Shown here piece after piece: positions 18,465-26,815 of a stretch of DNA of 64,000 nt; the first letter of the stretch is position 1, and every line of letters begins with the position of its first letter. The DNA lies in NCBI RefSeq assembly GCF_030709675.1, contig NZ_JAUZQD010000010.1, forward strand, positions 248,001-312,000. The letters are read 5' to 3'. Under the pieces are notes generated by a model. It made no database searches. It was given only the letters and a program-made list of their open reading frames with translations, and was not told the DNA's origin. The position numbers were made by a program, and so were the translations under genes. This DNA is from Symbioplanes lichenis. Its GTDB lineage: Bacteria > Actinomycetota > Actinomycetes > Mycobacteriales > Micromonosporaceae.

Positions 18465-19627
18465 ATGTCGTTGATCTGCTCGCCGTCGGCACGGTCGGGT
18501 TGCGGATCCGCAAGACGCGGGCCGTGCTCTCCGCGCTCGGCATCGCCATGGGCATCGCCACGATGGTGGTGGTGACCGGGATTCCGGCGTCGAGCGAGCG
18601 CGCCCTCATGGACGAGCTGGCCGCGCTCGGCCCCAACCTGTTGCAGGTCACGACGGCTCCGCGCACGGGCGACGAGCCCGCCCGCCTGCCGCGCGAGGCC
18701 CCGGCGATGGTCGGTCGCATCGGCCCGGTCACCAGCGTCGCGGCGGTCGCCAACACCAACACCGTCGTACGTCGTAACGACCGCACCGACCCCCGCGACG
18801 GCTCCGGCCTGACCGTCCTCGCCGCCGAGCCGGAGCTGCTGGGCACGTTGCAGGTTTCACTGCTCGCCGGGCGCCTGCCCGACACGTTCCCGACCGTGGT
18901 CCTGGGCGCGGTCGCCGCGTCCCGCCTCGGCGTCGCCACGCTGCCGCCCGGGCCGCCGCCGCAGGTGATGATCGGGGACGCGTGGTTCAGTGTCGTCGGC
19001 ATCCTGGCGCCCACCCCGCTGTCGCCCGAGATCGACCGGTCGGTGCTGGTCAGCTGGGCGGCCGCGGAGAACGAGCTCGGCTTCGACGGCTATCCGACCG
19101 TGCTCTACGTGCGGGCCGAGGAGCCGGCGATGGAAGCGGTGCGCGGAGTCCTGCCGGCCACAGTGGACCCTGATGATCCGGCGGGCGTGCAGGTGGCGCT
19201 GCCGTCCGATGCGCTCGCCGCGAAACGAGCCGCCGAGCGTACGTTCTCCGTCCTCTTCGTCGGTCTCGCCCTGGTGGCGCTGCTGGTCGGCGGTATCGGG
19301 GTGGCCAACACGATGGTGATCTCCGTCCTGGAGCGCCGCGCGGAAATCGGTCTCCGCCGGGCGCTCGGGGCGAACCGCGGCCAGATCAGGGCCCAGTTCC
19401 TGACCGAGTCGGTCGTGCTGTCGGGGCTCGGCGGCGTCACCGGCACGGCGCTCGGCATCGCCGCCACCGCCGCGTACGCGTGGCAGCACGACTGGCCGCT
19501 CGTCGTCCCGGCGAACGCGGTCGGCGCGGCCCTCGGCGGCGCCCTCCTGGTCGGCGTGGTCGCCGGCGTCTATCCGTCCGTGCGCGCGGCCCGGCTCACG
19601 CCGACCGCCGCTCTCGCTTCCGTCTGA
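18461..19627 (+). CDS. ABC transporter permease, FtsX/MacB type
   Basis: 388 residues from GTG 18461. The topology is that of MacB: an N-terminal TM helix ([19 protein letters not shown]), a large extracytoplasmic MacB_PCD domain (about 50-260), then three C-terminal TM helices including the FtsX signature region [28 protein letters not shown] (read in two halves around the conserved EIGLRRALG). Together with the adaptor and ATPase it forms an export or lipoprotein/antimicrobial-handling complex. The divergent two-component system probably regulates it. Confidence 0.92.
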   Translation: MNVVDLLAVGTVGLRIRKTRAVLSALGIAMGIATMVVVTGIPASSERALMDELAALGPNLLQVTTAPRTGDEPARLPREAPAMVGRIGPVTSVAAVANTNTVVRRNDRTDPRDGSGLTVLAAEPELLGTLQVSLLAGRLPDTFPTVVLGAVAASRLGVATLPPGPPPQVMIGDAWFSVVGILAPTPLSPEIDRSVLVSWAAAENELGFDGYPTVLYVRAEEPAMEAVRGVLPATVDPDDPAGVQVALPSDALAAKRAAERTFSVLFVGLALVALLVGGIGVANTMVISVLERRAEIGLRRALGANRGQIRAQFLTESVVLSGLGGVTGTALGIAATAAYAWQHDWPLVVPANAVGAALGGALLVGVVAGVYPSVRAARLTPTAALASV

Positions 19628-19639
19628 AAGGGTGTTCCG

Positions 19640-20197
19640 GTGCGATTCCTCGTCGTTCCAGTGTTGTGTCTGTCGCTCGCCGCGTGCAGTCAGGCCTCGC
19701 CGTCCTCCTCCTCGGCAGGCGGTGGGGAGGTGGCCACTCTGGTCAGCACCGCTCCCTCCGCGGCCCCCTCGAAGAAACCCGCCGAGCGCCCGCTCATCCG
19801 GACCGACACGTCCGCCGAGGAGGAGGACCGGCTGACCCAGATCTGGATCGACTGCATGGTGGCCCACGGCGACCCGGACTACAGCGCGAAGAAGGCCCTC
19901 AACGACGGTGCCGACCCCGGGCAGATCGTCGCGCAGCGGGGCGCCCCGGGCACGGAGGCGAAGCACAAGCAGGCCGAGAAGGCCTGTCAGGACAAGGAAC
20001 CCGAGGAGATCTGGCAGCGGGCCAAGCGTCTCGACCCCACCTATCCCGACAAGTTGCGCGACTGGGTGACGTGCATCCGCTCGTACGGGATCGACGCCTG
20101 GGAGGACGACGGCTTTCTCGCCTTCGAGAGCCTGCCGCCCGACCCGCAGATGAAGAAGGTCGACCAGTGCCAGGACAAGGTCTTCGGCTCCGCGTGA
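19640..20197 (+). CDS. Lipoprotein of the exporter operon
   Basis: 185 residues from GTG 19640 with GAAAGG 8 nt upstream. A lipobox LSLAAC places the lipidated Cys at residue 16. A Ser/Pro-rich spacer leads to a helical domain containing conserved-looking Cys residues (WIDCMVAHG, KACQDKE, WVTCIRSYG, VDQCQDK), probably paired in disulfides. It follows the permease by 12 nt and is the last gene of the operon. The function is unknown; a substrate-binding or sensing accessory of the exporter is an inference from position. Confidence 0.8.
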   Translation: MRFLVVPVLCLSLAACSQASPSSSSAGGGEVATLVSTAPSAAPSKKPAERPLIRTDTSAEEEDRLTQIWIDCMVAHGDPDYSAKKALNDGADPGQIVAQRGAPGTEAKHKQAEKACQDKEPEEIWQRAKRLDPTYPDKLRDWVTCIRSYGIDAWEDDGFLAFESLPPDPQMKKVDQCQDKVFGSA

Positions 20198-20228
20198 GGT
20201 TTGCCCGCGCCGCCTAGAGTGGCGGCCC

Positions 20229-20858
20229 ATGAGCTTCGCGGACGAGATCCGGGCCACGTTCCGGCGTGGGGACAGCGCTGCCGTGCTGCGGCTGGCGGAG
20301 GCCGAGGTGACCCGGGCGCGGGCGGCGGGCGAGCCGGCCGGGGAGGTCGAGGCCCTGTACGCGCTGGCCCGCCTCGCCCTGCGCGGCGAGGATCTGCCCC
20401 GGGCGGAGCACCTCGCGCAGGCGGCGCTCGACGTCGCCCTGCGCGCCGGGGACCGCGAGCTCGAGGAGCGTCCGCGGCACGTGCTGGCCGCGGTGGCCCG
20501 GCTGTCCGGTGACTACGCGCTGGCCCGCGATCGGTACGAGGCGAGCATCGCGCTCAACCGGGCGCTCGGCCGGGATGAGACCGTCCAGACCGAGCTCTAC
20601 AACCTGGCGTTCGTCGAGCTGCACCTGGGCAACGTGAGCCGGGCACGGGAGTTGTTCGCGCGGACTGACACGATCGGGAACCGGTTCCAGAAAATGGCAG
20701 AAGCGGCAGTGGCCGCTGCCGAGGGGGATCTCGCACGGGCGGCGGACGCGCTCGCGGCGACCGAGGCGGCGTTCGCGGACGCCGGGCAGGTGCCGGATCC
20801 GGACGACGCCGCGGAGCTGGCGCGCATCCGGGCCACCGTTTCCGGGGAGGTGTCATGA
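20229..20858 (+). CDS. TPR-like helical-repeat protein
   Basis: 209 residues from ATG 20229, 8 nt after a TAGAGT box, so likely leaderless. The protein consists of antiparallel helix pairs rich in Ala, Glu and Arg (AVLRLAEAEVTRARAAGEPA, LYALARLALRGEDLPRAEHL) that match tetratricopeptide geometry. No catalytic motif is visible. The stop overlaps the start of the next membrane protein (ATGA). The role is unknown; a scaffold or chaperone-like function is typical of the fold. It carries a perfect GGAACCGGTTCC palindrome at 20677-20688. Confidence 0.7.
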   Translation: MSFADEIRATFRRGDSAAVLRLAEAEVTRARAAGEPAGEVEALYALARLALRGEDLPRAEHLAQAALDVALRAGDRELEERPRHVLAAVARLSGDYALARDRYEASIALNRALGRDETVQTELYNLAFVELHLGNVSRARELFARTDTIGNRFQKMAEAAVAAAEGDLARAADALAATEAAFADAGQVPDPDDAAELARIRATVSGEVS

Positions 20859-21208
20859 CGCGGTTGGTCGGCTTCAACGCGCTTCTGGGACTCTTCGCCA
20901 TCTGCCCTCTCACGGCGGCGTTGTCGCTTCTGGCGTACGCAAGCGATGGTCCTTATGCCCCGGGCACGAACCACACCTATGCCACGGTCGGAGGGCAGCC
21001 GCCGCCCCTGGAGATCGACACCGACGAGGCCGGGATCGTCGCGATGGGCCTGCTGGTCGCGGCCATGGTGCTCGTGCCGGTCTTCTTCGCGATCAACATT
21101 CCGCTCGTACGCCGCCTCCGCCCGCAGGTGCCGGCCGCGCTGTCGTGGTTCGCCGCCCTCGTCGTCGTGGTGCTGCCCTTCTGCGTCGTGCTCGGACTGT
21201 GGTGGTGA
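20855..21208 (+). CDS. Small three-TM membrane protein of unknown function
   Basis: 117 residues. Hydrophobic helices lie at about 7-27, 60-82 and 95-115, with an external loop containing a Gly/Pro-rich stretch (GPYAPGTNHTYATVGGQPPP). Its start codon overlaps the stop of the TPR gene, so the two are co-expressed. I do not recognise the family. Confidence 0.65.
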   Translation: MTRLVGFNALLGLFAICPLTAALSLLAYASDGPYAPGTNHTYATVGGQPPPLEIDTDEAGIVAMGLLVAAMVLVPVFFAINIPLVRRLRPQVPAALSWFAALVVVVLPFCVVLGLWW

Positions 21209-21221
21209 CGGCTCGCCGGAG

Positions 21222-21251
21222 TTGACGCGATACTCAGATCATCTTTATATT
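21222..21251 (+). promoter_or_regulatory. Near-consensus promoter, leaderless transcript
   Basis: TTGACG (21222-21227), an 18-bp spacer and TATATT (21246-21251) lie 7 nt upstream of ATG 21259. This is the most consensus-like housekeeping promoter in the window, and its A+T-rich -10 stands out against the GC-rich surroundings. Confidence 0.75.
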
Positions 21252-21258
21252 GGCCGGC

Positions 21259-22709
21259 ATGTCCGACGACCCTGGACGCGCGTACCGGCGCCTGCTGCGG
21301 GCCTATCCGCCCGGGCCGCGCCGCGTCGAGCTGCTCGGCACCCTCCTCGAGGCCGGAGGGCGGCCCACCGTGCGCGAAGCGGTCAACCTGATCCGGTTCG
21401 GCCTGCGGGCCCGGCTCGGCTTCCCGCGTGGCTCGGCGGTCGTGGTGCTGTCGCTGCTCGTCGCGCTGGCCGGAGCCTATGCGGGGGCCGCCGCCGCTCA
21501 GTGGGCCGGCTGGCAGGTCGCGGACCCGCTGCCCACCGGCGCGGCCGCCGACCGCATCACCGGCACGGCCCTGCCCGGCCTCAAGGTGTGGGGCGGCGGC
21601 GACACCGATCTGATCGTCAGCCAGCCCGACGGCGAGGGCGTCGAATACGGCTCGGTCGGCTACTGGGTCCGGCACACCAGCGACGCCACGCGCGACGTGG
21701 CGGGTTACACGCGGGGTGCCCTCGACCGGCTCGCCGCCGCCGGGTGGAAGACCCACGATTACACGTACGAGCCACCGGGCCCATGGTCGACCGGGGCGAG
21801 ACCAGCGGCGCCCGCTTCTGGGCCGAGCGCGACGGGCTGGTGCTCGGCTTCGACAACGGGCTGTGGAGCGGCATGCCCGCCTACGACGCCGACGGTGGCA
21901 TCACGCTCAGCCTGCGCCGCGCCGCACCGTCCTGGCTGGGCTGGTTCACGTGGCCCGGCGCGGTGCTGGGCGGCATCCTCACCTGGTTCCTCGCGGCCGG
22001 GGTCAGCCGCCGGCTCGACGCCGCCGGGGCCAGCGGGCCGTTCGCCGGGCTGCTCACCGGCGTCGCCCTCCTGCTGCAACTGCCGGCCATGATGCTGTGG
22101 CCCGTGCCGGACGTCCCGGGCGACGCGCCGTTCTGGGCCGGATACGGCTCCTTCGGCGTCGGGGCCGCGGTGCTGGGTCTGCTGCCGGCCGGTCTGCTGG
22201 TCGCCGCGGCGCTCCTGCCTGCGCTGCGGCGCGCCTTCGGGTGGGCCCGCCGTCGTCCCCGCCTCGCCGGCACGGGCTCCGCTGTGGTGGTCCTCGGCGT
22301 GGCCGCCGCTCTGCTGGTGCCGCCTCTGGTGTCGAGTTCGTCCGCTGCTCTGTCGCAGTGCCGTCCCGCGCCGGGGCCGCCGCCCGCGGCCCCGGAGAGT
22401 GAGGTCGCCACGAGTCGCCTGGTCCGCGTCTACGTCGACCCGGCGTCCACCGCCGACCAGCGCAATCTGATCACCGCGGCGATCCGGCGCAGCTGGGCCG
22501 GCGGGCCGGGTGAGCTGATCTGGGACCCGGGGTCGGACGAGTTCCGGGAGGTCTATTGCGGCGGTGGGGCGGTGCCGGCCGCGGCGGTGCCGTCGCTGCC
22601 CTATTTCTTTCCGGTGGATCTCGGGGTGGCGTCGGACTATCCCGCGCTGATGCAGGAGATCGACGGGATGGCGGGGATCGTGGCCGTGCAGCGGGTGCCG
22701 GAGTCGTAG
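21259..22709 (+). pseudogene. Membrane protein gene split by a -1 frameshift (broken or programmed)
   Basis: The frame starting at ATG 21259 encodes RAYRRLLRAYPPGPRRVELL, the N-terminal block of a common actinobacterial membrane-protein family, plus one TM helix, up to HDYTYEPPGP near 21780. From there the sensible protein continues in the -1 frame (MVDRGETSGARFW onward) to TGA 22709, with about four more TM helices and a C-terminal soluble domain containing one or two Cys. Together they would give ~483 residues. At the junction the bases GGGCCCA (21777-21783) are read G GGC CCA, exactly a XXXYYYZ slippery heptamer. Either a one-base indel (mutation or sequencing error) or programmed frameshifting explains it. 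The 0-frame product alone would run to 22092 as non-conserved sequence. Confidence 0.75.
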
Positions 22710-22735
22710 CGCTGGTTGCGGGATCGCCCTGCGCC

Positions 22736-22813
22736 GCTGTGCCGCGAGCGCCGTCGCCTTCTCGCAAGCAGTGCGCCGGGCGTGGCGCCGGGCTGTGCCG
22801 CGAGCGCCGTCGC
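22736..22813. repeat. 22-nt direct repeat between genes
   Basis: The element GCTGTGCCGCGAGCGCCGTC (first 20 of 22 nt) occurs at 22736-22757 and exactly again at 22792-22813, starts 56 bp apart. It lies just after the frameshifted membrane gene. No gene or promoter is visible in 22710-22891. Confidence 0.85.
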
Positions 22814-22891
22814 TTCTTACGTCAGGAGCGGTCCGTCGGCCGGCGGTGCCGTGGACACCTGGCGTTCCCCTGAGCGGCCCATCCTGGCCTG

Positions 22892-24028
22892 GTGAGCACG
22901 CCTCCGCGCCCCTTCCCCGCTCGTGGCGCACTTCGGCCCGGCGCTGCGATGTCGTCGCCTTGGCTCCGGCGTCCGCTGATCGGCGTGCTTTCCGCCGGTC
23001 GCCCGCTGTTGCGGTGGTGGCGTTTCCTGCTCGGCGGCACGGTCGTGATTGCCGTCGCAGCCGGTCTGCGCGACCGGCTGCCCGATGTCTGCGCGCTGCT
23101 CGCGGTGGGCCGGACCATCGACTGGCGCTGGGCGGCGGTGGCTCTCCTGTCCGGAATGCTCTCGCCGGCGGCGGTCGGCGAGCAGGACCGGCTGTTGCTT
23201 GCGGGCCTGGGCGTGCGGCTGCCCCGGCGGCGTGCGGTCACGCTCGCGGTCACCGGGGCCGCGATCAGCCTGGCGGTGCCGGCCGGATCGGCGGTGGCGG
23301 CCGCGTTCACCTTCCGCACCTTCCGCCGGTACGGCGCCACGCCCGCCGTGGCGGCAACGGTGACCGTGCTGTCGGGCCTGGTGTCGGCGCTCGGGTTGAC
23401 AATGCTGACCGCCACCGGCTGGTTCCTCGCCGCCGACGACCACGCGGCAGCCGGCTGGCTTCCCGTCGTCGCCGTCGTGGTTCTCGTCGTTCTTGGTGCT
23501 GGCGCGGTCTGGTGGTTTCGCGGCCGGCTTTCTCGGCCATCGGCGACGGCCGCGCGGGACCCAGCCGTTCGCCCGGCCGCTGGAACGCGCTGGAACCGAT
23601 TCCAGACCGACCTCACCGCGATCGCCCGGTCGGTGCGTGCGGTGCCCCTCCGCCGCTGGACCGCCATCCTGTCGGCGGGCATCGTCAAATGGGCCCTGGA
23701 CCTGACCTGCCTGGCCGCCGCGGCTGCCGCCTGCCACTCCGAGGCCGGCTGGGGGAGCATCGCCATCATTTACGTGGGCGTGCAGCTCGTCCGGCTGATC
23801 CCCCTGACCCCGGGCGGCGTGGGCCTGATCGAAGTCAGCATGGCCGCCGCCCTCGTCGCCGCCGGCGCCCCTGATGTCGTGGCGGGGGCGGTGGTGGTGC
23901 TCTACCGCCTGATCACCTTCTGGCTGACCCTCCTCCTGGGCGCCGCCGGCTGGCTCCACCTGCGCCGCGACCACCCCACCCCGCCGGCCCGCCGGGCCGC
24001 GTGGCCATCGGTCCGCCTCACCTCGTGA
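22892..24028 (+). CDS. Flippase-like integral membrane protein (LPG_synthase_TM / UPF0104)
   Basis: 378 residues from GTG 22892 (ATG 22949 also possible; a CATCCT box sits 6 nt before the GTG). About eight TM helices carry the family pattern PAGSAVAAAFTFRTFRRYGA and VQLVRLIPLTPGGVGLIEVS. This fold occurs in the flippase half of MprF and in glycolipid-handling proteins, so lipid-linked substrate translocation is the family-based guess. An Ala/Pro/Arg-rich cytoplasmic loop at about 215-240 contains a perfect GGAACCGATTCC in its coding DNA (23592-23603, residues RWNRFQ). Confidence 0.8.
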   Translation: MSTPPRPFPARGALRPGAAMSSPWLRRPLIGVLSAGRPLLRWWRFLLGGTVVIAVAAGLRDRLPDVCALLAVGRTIDWRWAAVALLSGMLSPAAVGEQDRLLLAGLGVRLPRRRAVTLAVTGAAISLAVPAGSAVAAAFTFRTFRRYGATPAVAATVTVLSGLVSALGLTMLTATGWFLAADDHAAAGWLPVVAVVVLVVLGAGAVWWFRGRLSRPSATAARDPAVRPAAGTRWNRFQTDLTAIARSVRAVPLRRWTAILSAGIVKWALDLTCLAAAAAACHSEAGWGSIAIIYVGVQLVRLIPLTPGGVGLIEVSMAAALVAAGAPDVVAGAVVVLYRLITFWLTLLLGAAGWLHLRRDHPTPPARRAAWPSVRLTS

Positions 24029-24053
24029 CCGGCGAGAGGCTGCGTGTTTCTCG

Positions 24054-25376
24054 TCAGCCGGCAGCTTCTCGGAGCGGGGCCACGGGAGCCCCGGTCGCGG
24101 CGGCGATGATGGCCGCGGCGCGCTGGGCGACTTCGGCGTCTGTGCCGGTCCAGAGGGTGTCGAGCCATGGGCCGGCGAAGAGGCCGACCAGGGTGGGGGA
24201 GCCGTCCGCGGCGCCGGCGTCGAGCCATTCGCTGATGTCGCCGTCGGCCGGGCCGTGAACACGGTAGTAGCCGGAATTGTGCATCGGCCAGAAACGCCGG
24301 TCGAAGCGCAGCACCACCTTTTCGACGCGGCCCATGCCCAGTCGTCCCAGCGCCCCGGCCTGTGCGCGGGGCAGCGGGGGCTCGAATGTGATCCGTCCTG
24401 CCTGCAGCACGCCCACGGGGACCGTCACGATCGCCGCGTCGAAACGCTCCGAGAAACCGTTACCGGTGAGAGTCACTTGGTAGTCGTCGTACTGGATGCG
24501 TTGCACCGGCCGGCCGGTTCGTACGTTCAGTCCTTCGGCCAGATGCGAGACCAGGAGCCGGTAGCTTCCGACGATCCAGCGGTCGCCCTCTCCGACGCCG
24601 GGCTCGAAACCGTGCCGGGCGCTGAGAAAGGACAGGGGCACGCCGGTGTCCATGACGATCTCGGCGTCGACGAAGCGGCGGATCGCCCGCGCTGTCCAGG
24701 GCTCAGGGTCGCGCTGCCATGCCTCGACCACGTCGGCGATGCTCTCGCCCTTCGCGGCGGCTGCCAGCCGGCTCCGCAACTCGTGTTCCAGCGCGTCGGG
24801 AATCGGTTCCAGCGGTGCGTCAGGAACGCGATCGACGGGCGGAGCCTGCGGGCCGGCGCCGGCGAGGCGGTGGTGAGGCGGGGAGCCGTCGAGGACGAGC
24901 GGATCGGTGAAATCGGTGGGCACGGTGGTCAGGCCGAGGCTTTCGGCGAGGCGGGCGAGCGCGTTGCCGGGGTACTGCTGGAGCCAGTTGGCGCCCAGAT
25001 CGAACGGGAATCCACCCACCTCGACCCCGGCGGTGCGGCCGCCGATCCGGTCGCGCGCCTCCCACACGTCGACGGTCAAACCGCGGGCGCGCGCTTCCCG
25101 GGCTGCGGCCAGGCCGGCGATTCCGGCGCCCACCACGGCGATCCGGGTGTGGCCGCGGGCGGCGGCCCAGGCTGCGGCTTCGAGCCCTTGTTCGTACGCT
25201 CCGTGGGTCATGCCGGCCCGGGTGGCGTGCGTGGCCTCGCCCGCGAGTCGCAGCCGGTCGCCGATCGGGGCGCCCAGGGTCGTGCGGTCGGCGGGTGTGC
25301 CGTTGCGGCCGATCAGGCTCCACGAACCGGCTGACCATGGATCCTCGCCCCACCGCGACACCGCGAACGCCTTCAT
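24054..25376 (-). CDS. Flavin amine oxidase with circularly permuted domain order
   Basis: 440 residues from ATG 25376. In the usual monoamine/polyamine oxidase family the Rossmann motif opens the protein and the FAD-closing motif near AGE(A/H) ends it. Here the protein begins with the normal C-terminal block (SRWGEDPWSAGSWS at 7-20, LRLAGEATHATRAGMTHGAY at about 42-61) and only then shows the dinucleotide motif VVGAGIAGLAAARE (81-94) and GGRTAGVEV. It ends at LREAAG, where the conserved C-terminal block would normally follow. Total length equals a normal family member, so no part seems lost. It is predicted to be an FAD-dependent amine oxidoreductase in the cytosol. It starts 13 nt after the stop of the small TM protein gene upstream. 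Confidence 0.82.
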   Translation of the reverse strand: MKAFAVSRWGEDPWSAGSWSLIGRNGTPADRTTLGAPIGDRLRLAGEATHATRAGMTHGAYEQGLEAAAWAAARGHTRIAVVGAGIAGLAAAREARARGLTVDVWEARDRIGGRTAGVEVGGFPFDLGANWLQQYPGNALARLAESLGLTTVPTDFTDPLVLDGSPPHHRLAGAGPQAPPVDRVPDAPLEPIPDALEHELRSRLAAAAKGESIADVVEAWQRDPEPWTARAIRRFVDAEIVMDTGVPLSFLSARHGFEPGVGEGDRWIVGSYRLLVSHLAEGLNVRTGRPVQRIQYDDYQVTLTGNGFSERFDAAIVTVPVGVLQAGRITFEPPLPRAQAGALGRLGMGRVEKVVLRFDRRFWPMHNSGYYRVHGPADGDISEWLDAGAADGSPTLVGLFAGPWLDTLWTGTDAEVAQRAAAIIAAATGAPVAPLREAAG

Positions 25377-25389
25377 ACGCGCATTGGAC

Positions 25390-25659
25390 TCACCCGGCCA
25401 CCCCGAGCGCAAGCCCCGCCACGGCCGCCATGGCCATCAACGCGAGGAATCCGAGGATCGTCCGGAGGCGTTGCCGTCGCAATGCTTTCCGGCATTCGGC
25501 CATGAGCGTCCGCCACTCGCCCGGGCTCGGTTCGCGTGCCGTCGTCCGTGGGCCGAAGTGGTCGCGCAGCTCGGCGACCAGCCGGCTGTGGCTGTCGGGA
25601 TACCACTCGTCCATCCCCAGCTCGTCGCTCCACAGCCGGAAGTCCTCCTCATGTGTCAC
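25390..25659 (-). CDS. Small tail-anchored protein upstream of the amine oxidase
   Basis: 89 residues from GTG 25659. The N-terminal two thirds is soluble and charged (HEEDFRLWSDELGMDEWYP, then LVAELRDHFGPR), and the C-terminus is one hydrophobic helix (TILGFLALMAMAAVAGLALG). The same strand and short gap to the oxidase gene suggest an operon. I do not recognise a family; a membrane tether or partner for the oxidase is speculation. Confidence 0.6.
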   Translation of the reverse strand: MTHEEDFRLWSDELGMDEWYPDSHSRLVAELRDHFGPRTTAREPSPGEWRTLMAECRKALRRQRLRTILGFLALMAMAAVAGLALGVAG

Positions 25660-25714
25660 ACCACTTCGACGTCGCGCAGCCCCACGGAGGTTGCCTCACC
25701 CGCCCCACGACACC

Positions 25715-26776
25715 TCAGGCGCCGGAGGCGACGGGCTCAGGGAAACAGCCGGCGAACGGGTCCGGCAGCCGGCGCCACCCCTCCTCACCCCCGGCGATCT
25801 CGGCGTCGGTGAGCAGGCACGTGCGCAGCAGCGCCGTCATGCCGTCCACATCGAGCCCGAAGCCCACGAACGACAGAACGGTTTTCCGGTCCCCGTAGTA
25901 CGGCTCCCAGCCGGCGTCCGCGGCCAACCGGCGCATCGGCACGACCGAGGACCAGCGGTCCCGGGGCAGGGCGGCCAGCCACGGCCCGAGACTGCCCATC
26001 CGCAGCCCACCCCCGGCGGACTCGAACGCGATCGCCGTGTCGCCCTGGCTGGCGAGCCAGAGCTGACCCCGCCCTCGCAGCGGCGCGCCGGTCAGGTCGT
26101 CGAGCGCGTCGTGCAGGCGCTGCGGGTGGAAGGGGCGGCGGCTGGGGAACAGCAGGGCCGTCACGCCGTCGGGGGCCGCCGGCTCGTGGATGCCGATCGG
26201 GTAGTCCTGCAGCGCCCGGCCCGGCAGACCCGGGACCTCGGGGTCGTGGCGGCCGGTGCGGAGCACGTGGGCGGCCAGGGCCCGGCAGTCGACCTGGGCC
26301 GTCTCGCCGGTGCGGACCAGGGCGGCCCACGGTGCGAGGTGGTGCAGCAGGGTGGCCGCGGCGGGGGCGGCGCCCCACACGACGAGCGTGTCGGCGAACT
26401 CGATCTGGCGGTTCACCACGTCCGCCACCGCGCGGTCGTCGTTGGCGGCGGCGTGCAGGTCGCGGTCGCGCAGGTCGTCGGTGGTGGCCAGGTCGGCGAC
26501 GAGGGCGGTGGCCTCGACGACGGTGACGAAGGAGTCGAAGCGGAACGCCTCGAGGTCGTGCGGGCCGGCCGCGAGCGCGACCGCTTCGGGCTCGACGGCC
26601 GGCGGCAGCGCCAGCAGGATGTCGTCGCCCGGGTGTTGCCGGCTCAGGCGTACGAGGGTCGGCAGCACGTCCTCGCGCAGCGTGCACGACACACAGCCGT
26701 GGACCAGCTCGGTCAGACCGCTTTCGAGCACGTCACCAGTACCGGAAGGCGAGGAAGTCCGCACGGTGCGGTGCAC
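25715..26776 (-). CDS. CobW/COG0523-like protein lacking the N-terminal nucleotide-binding part
   Basis: 353 residues from GTG 26776. The metal-binding motif GCVSCTLRED (27-36) and the C-terminal CobW_C domain (QLWLASQGDTAIAFESAGGG, VVPMRRLAADAGWEPYYGDRK) place it near G3E metallochaperone GTPases. The expected first 40-60 residues are absent: no Walker A is seen, and the residues just before the GTG (AVREGLV) still resemble the family but are cut by the in-frame TAG that ends the upstream tetR gene. Either a deletion fused the two loci and left a broken gene, or the remaining domain is translated by coupling. Members of this family often serve zinc homeostasis. Confidence 0.7.
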   Translation of the reverse strand: MHRTVRTSSPSGTGDVLESGLTELVHGCVSCTLREDVLPTLVRLSRQHPGDDILLALPPAVEPEAVALAAGPHDLEAFRFDSFVTVVEATALVADLATTDDLRDRDLHAAANDDRAVADVVNRQIEFADTLVVWGAAPAAATLLHHLAPWAALVRTGETAQVDCRALAAHVLRTGRHDPEVPGLPGRALQDYPIGIHEPAAPDGVTALLFPSRRPFHPQRLHDALDDLTGAPLRGRGQLWLASQGDTAIAFESAGGGLRMGSLGPWLAALPRDRWSSVVPMRRLAADAGWEPYYGDRKTVLSFVGFGLDVDGMTALLRTCLLTDAEIAGGEEGWRRLPDPFAGCFPEPVASGA

Positions 26777-26815
26777 CAGGCCCTCGCGTACGGCCGAGGA
26801 CCTCCGAGAAGAGCG

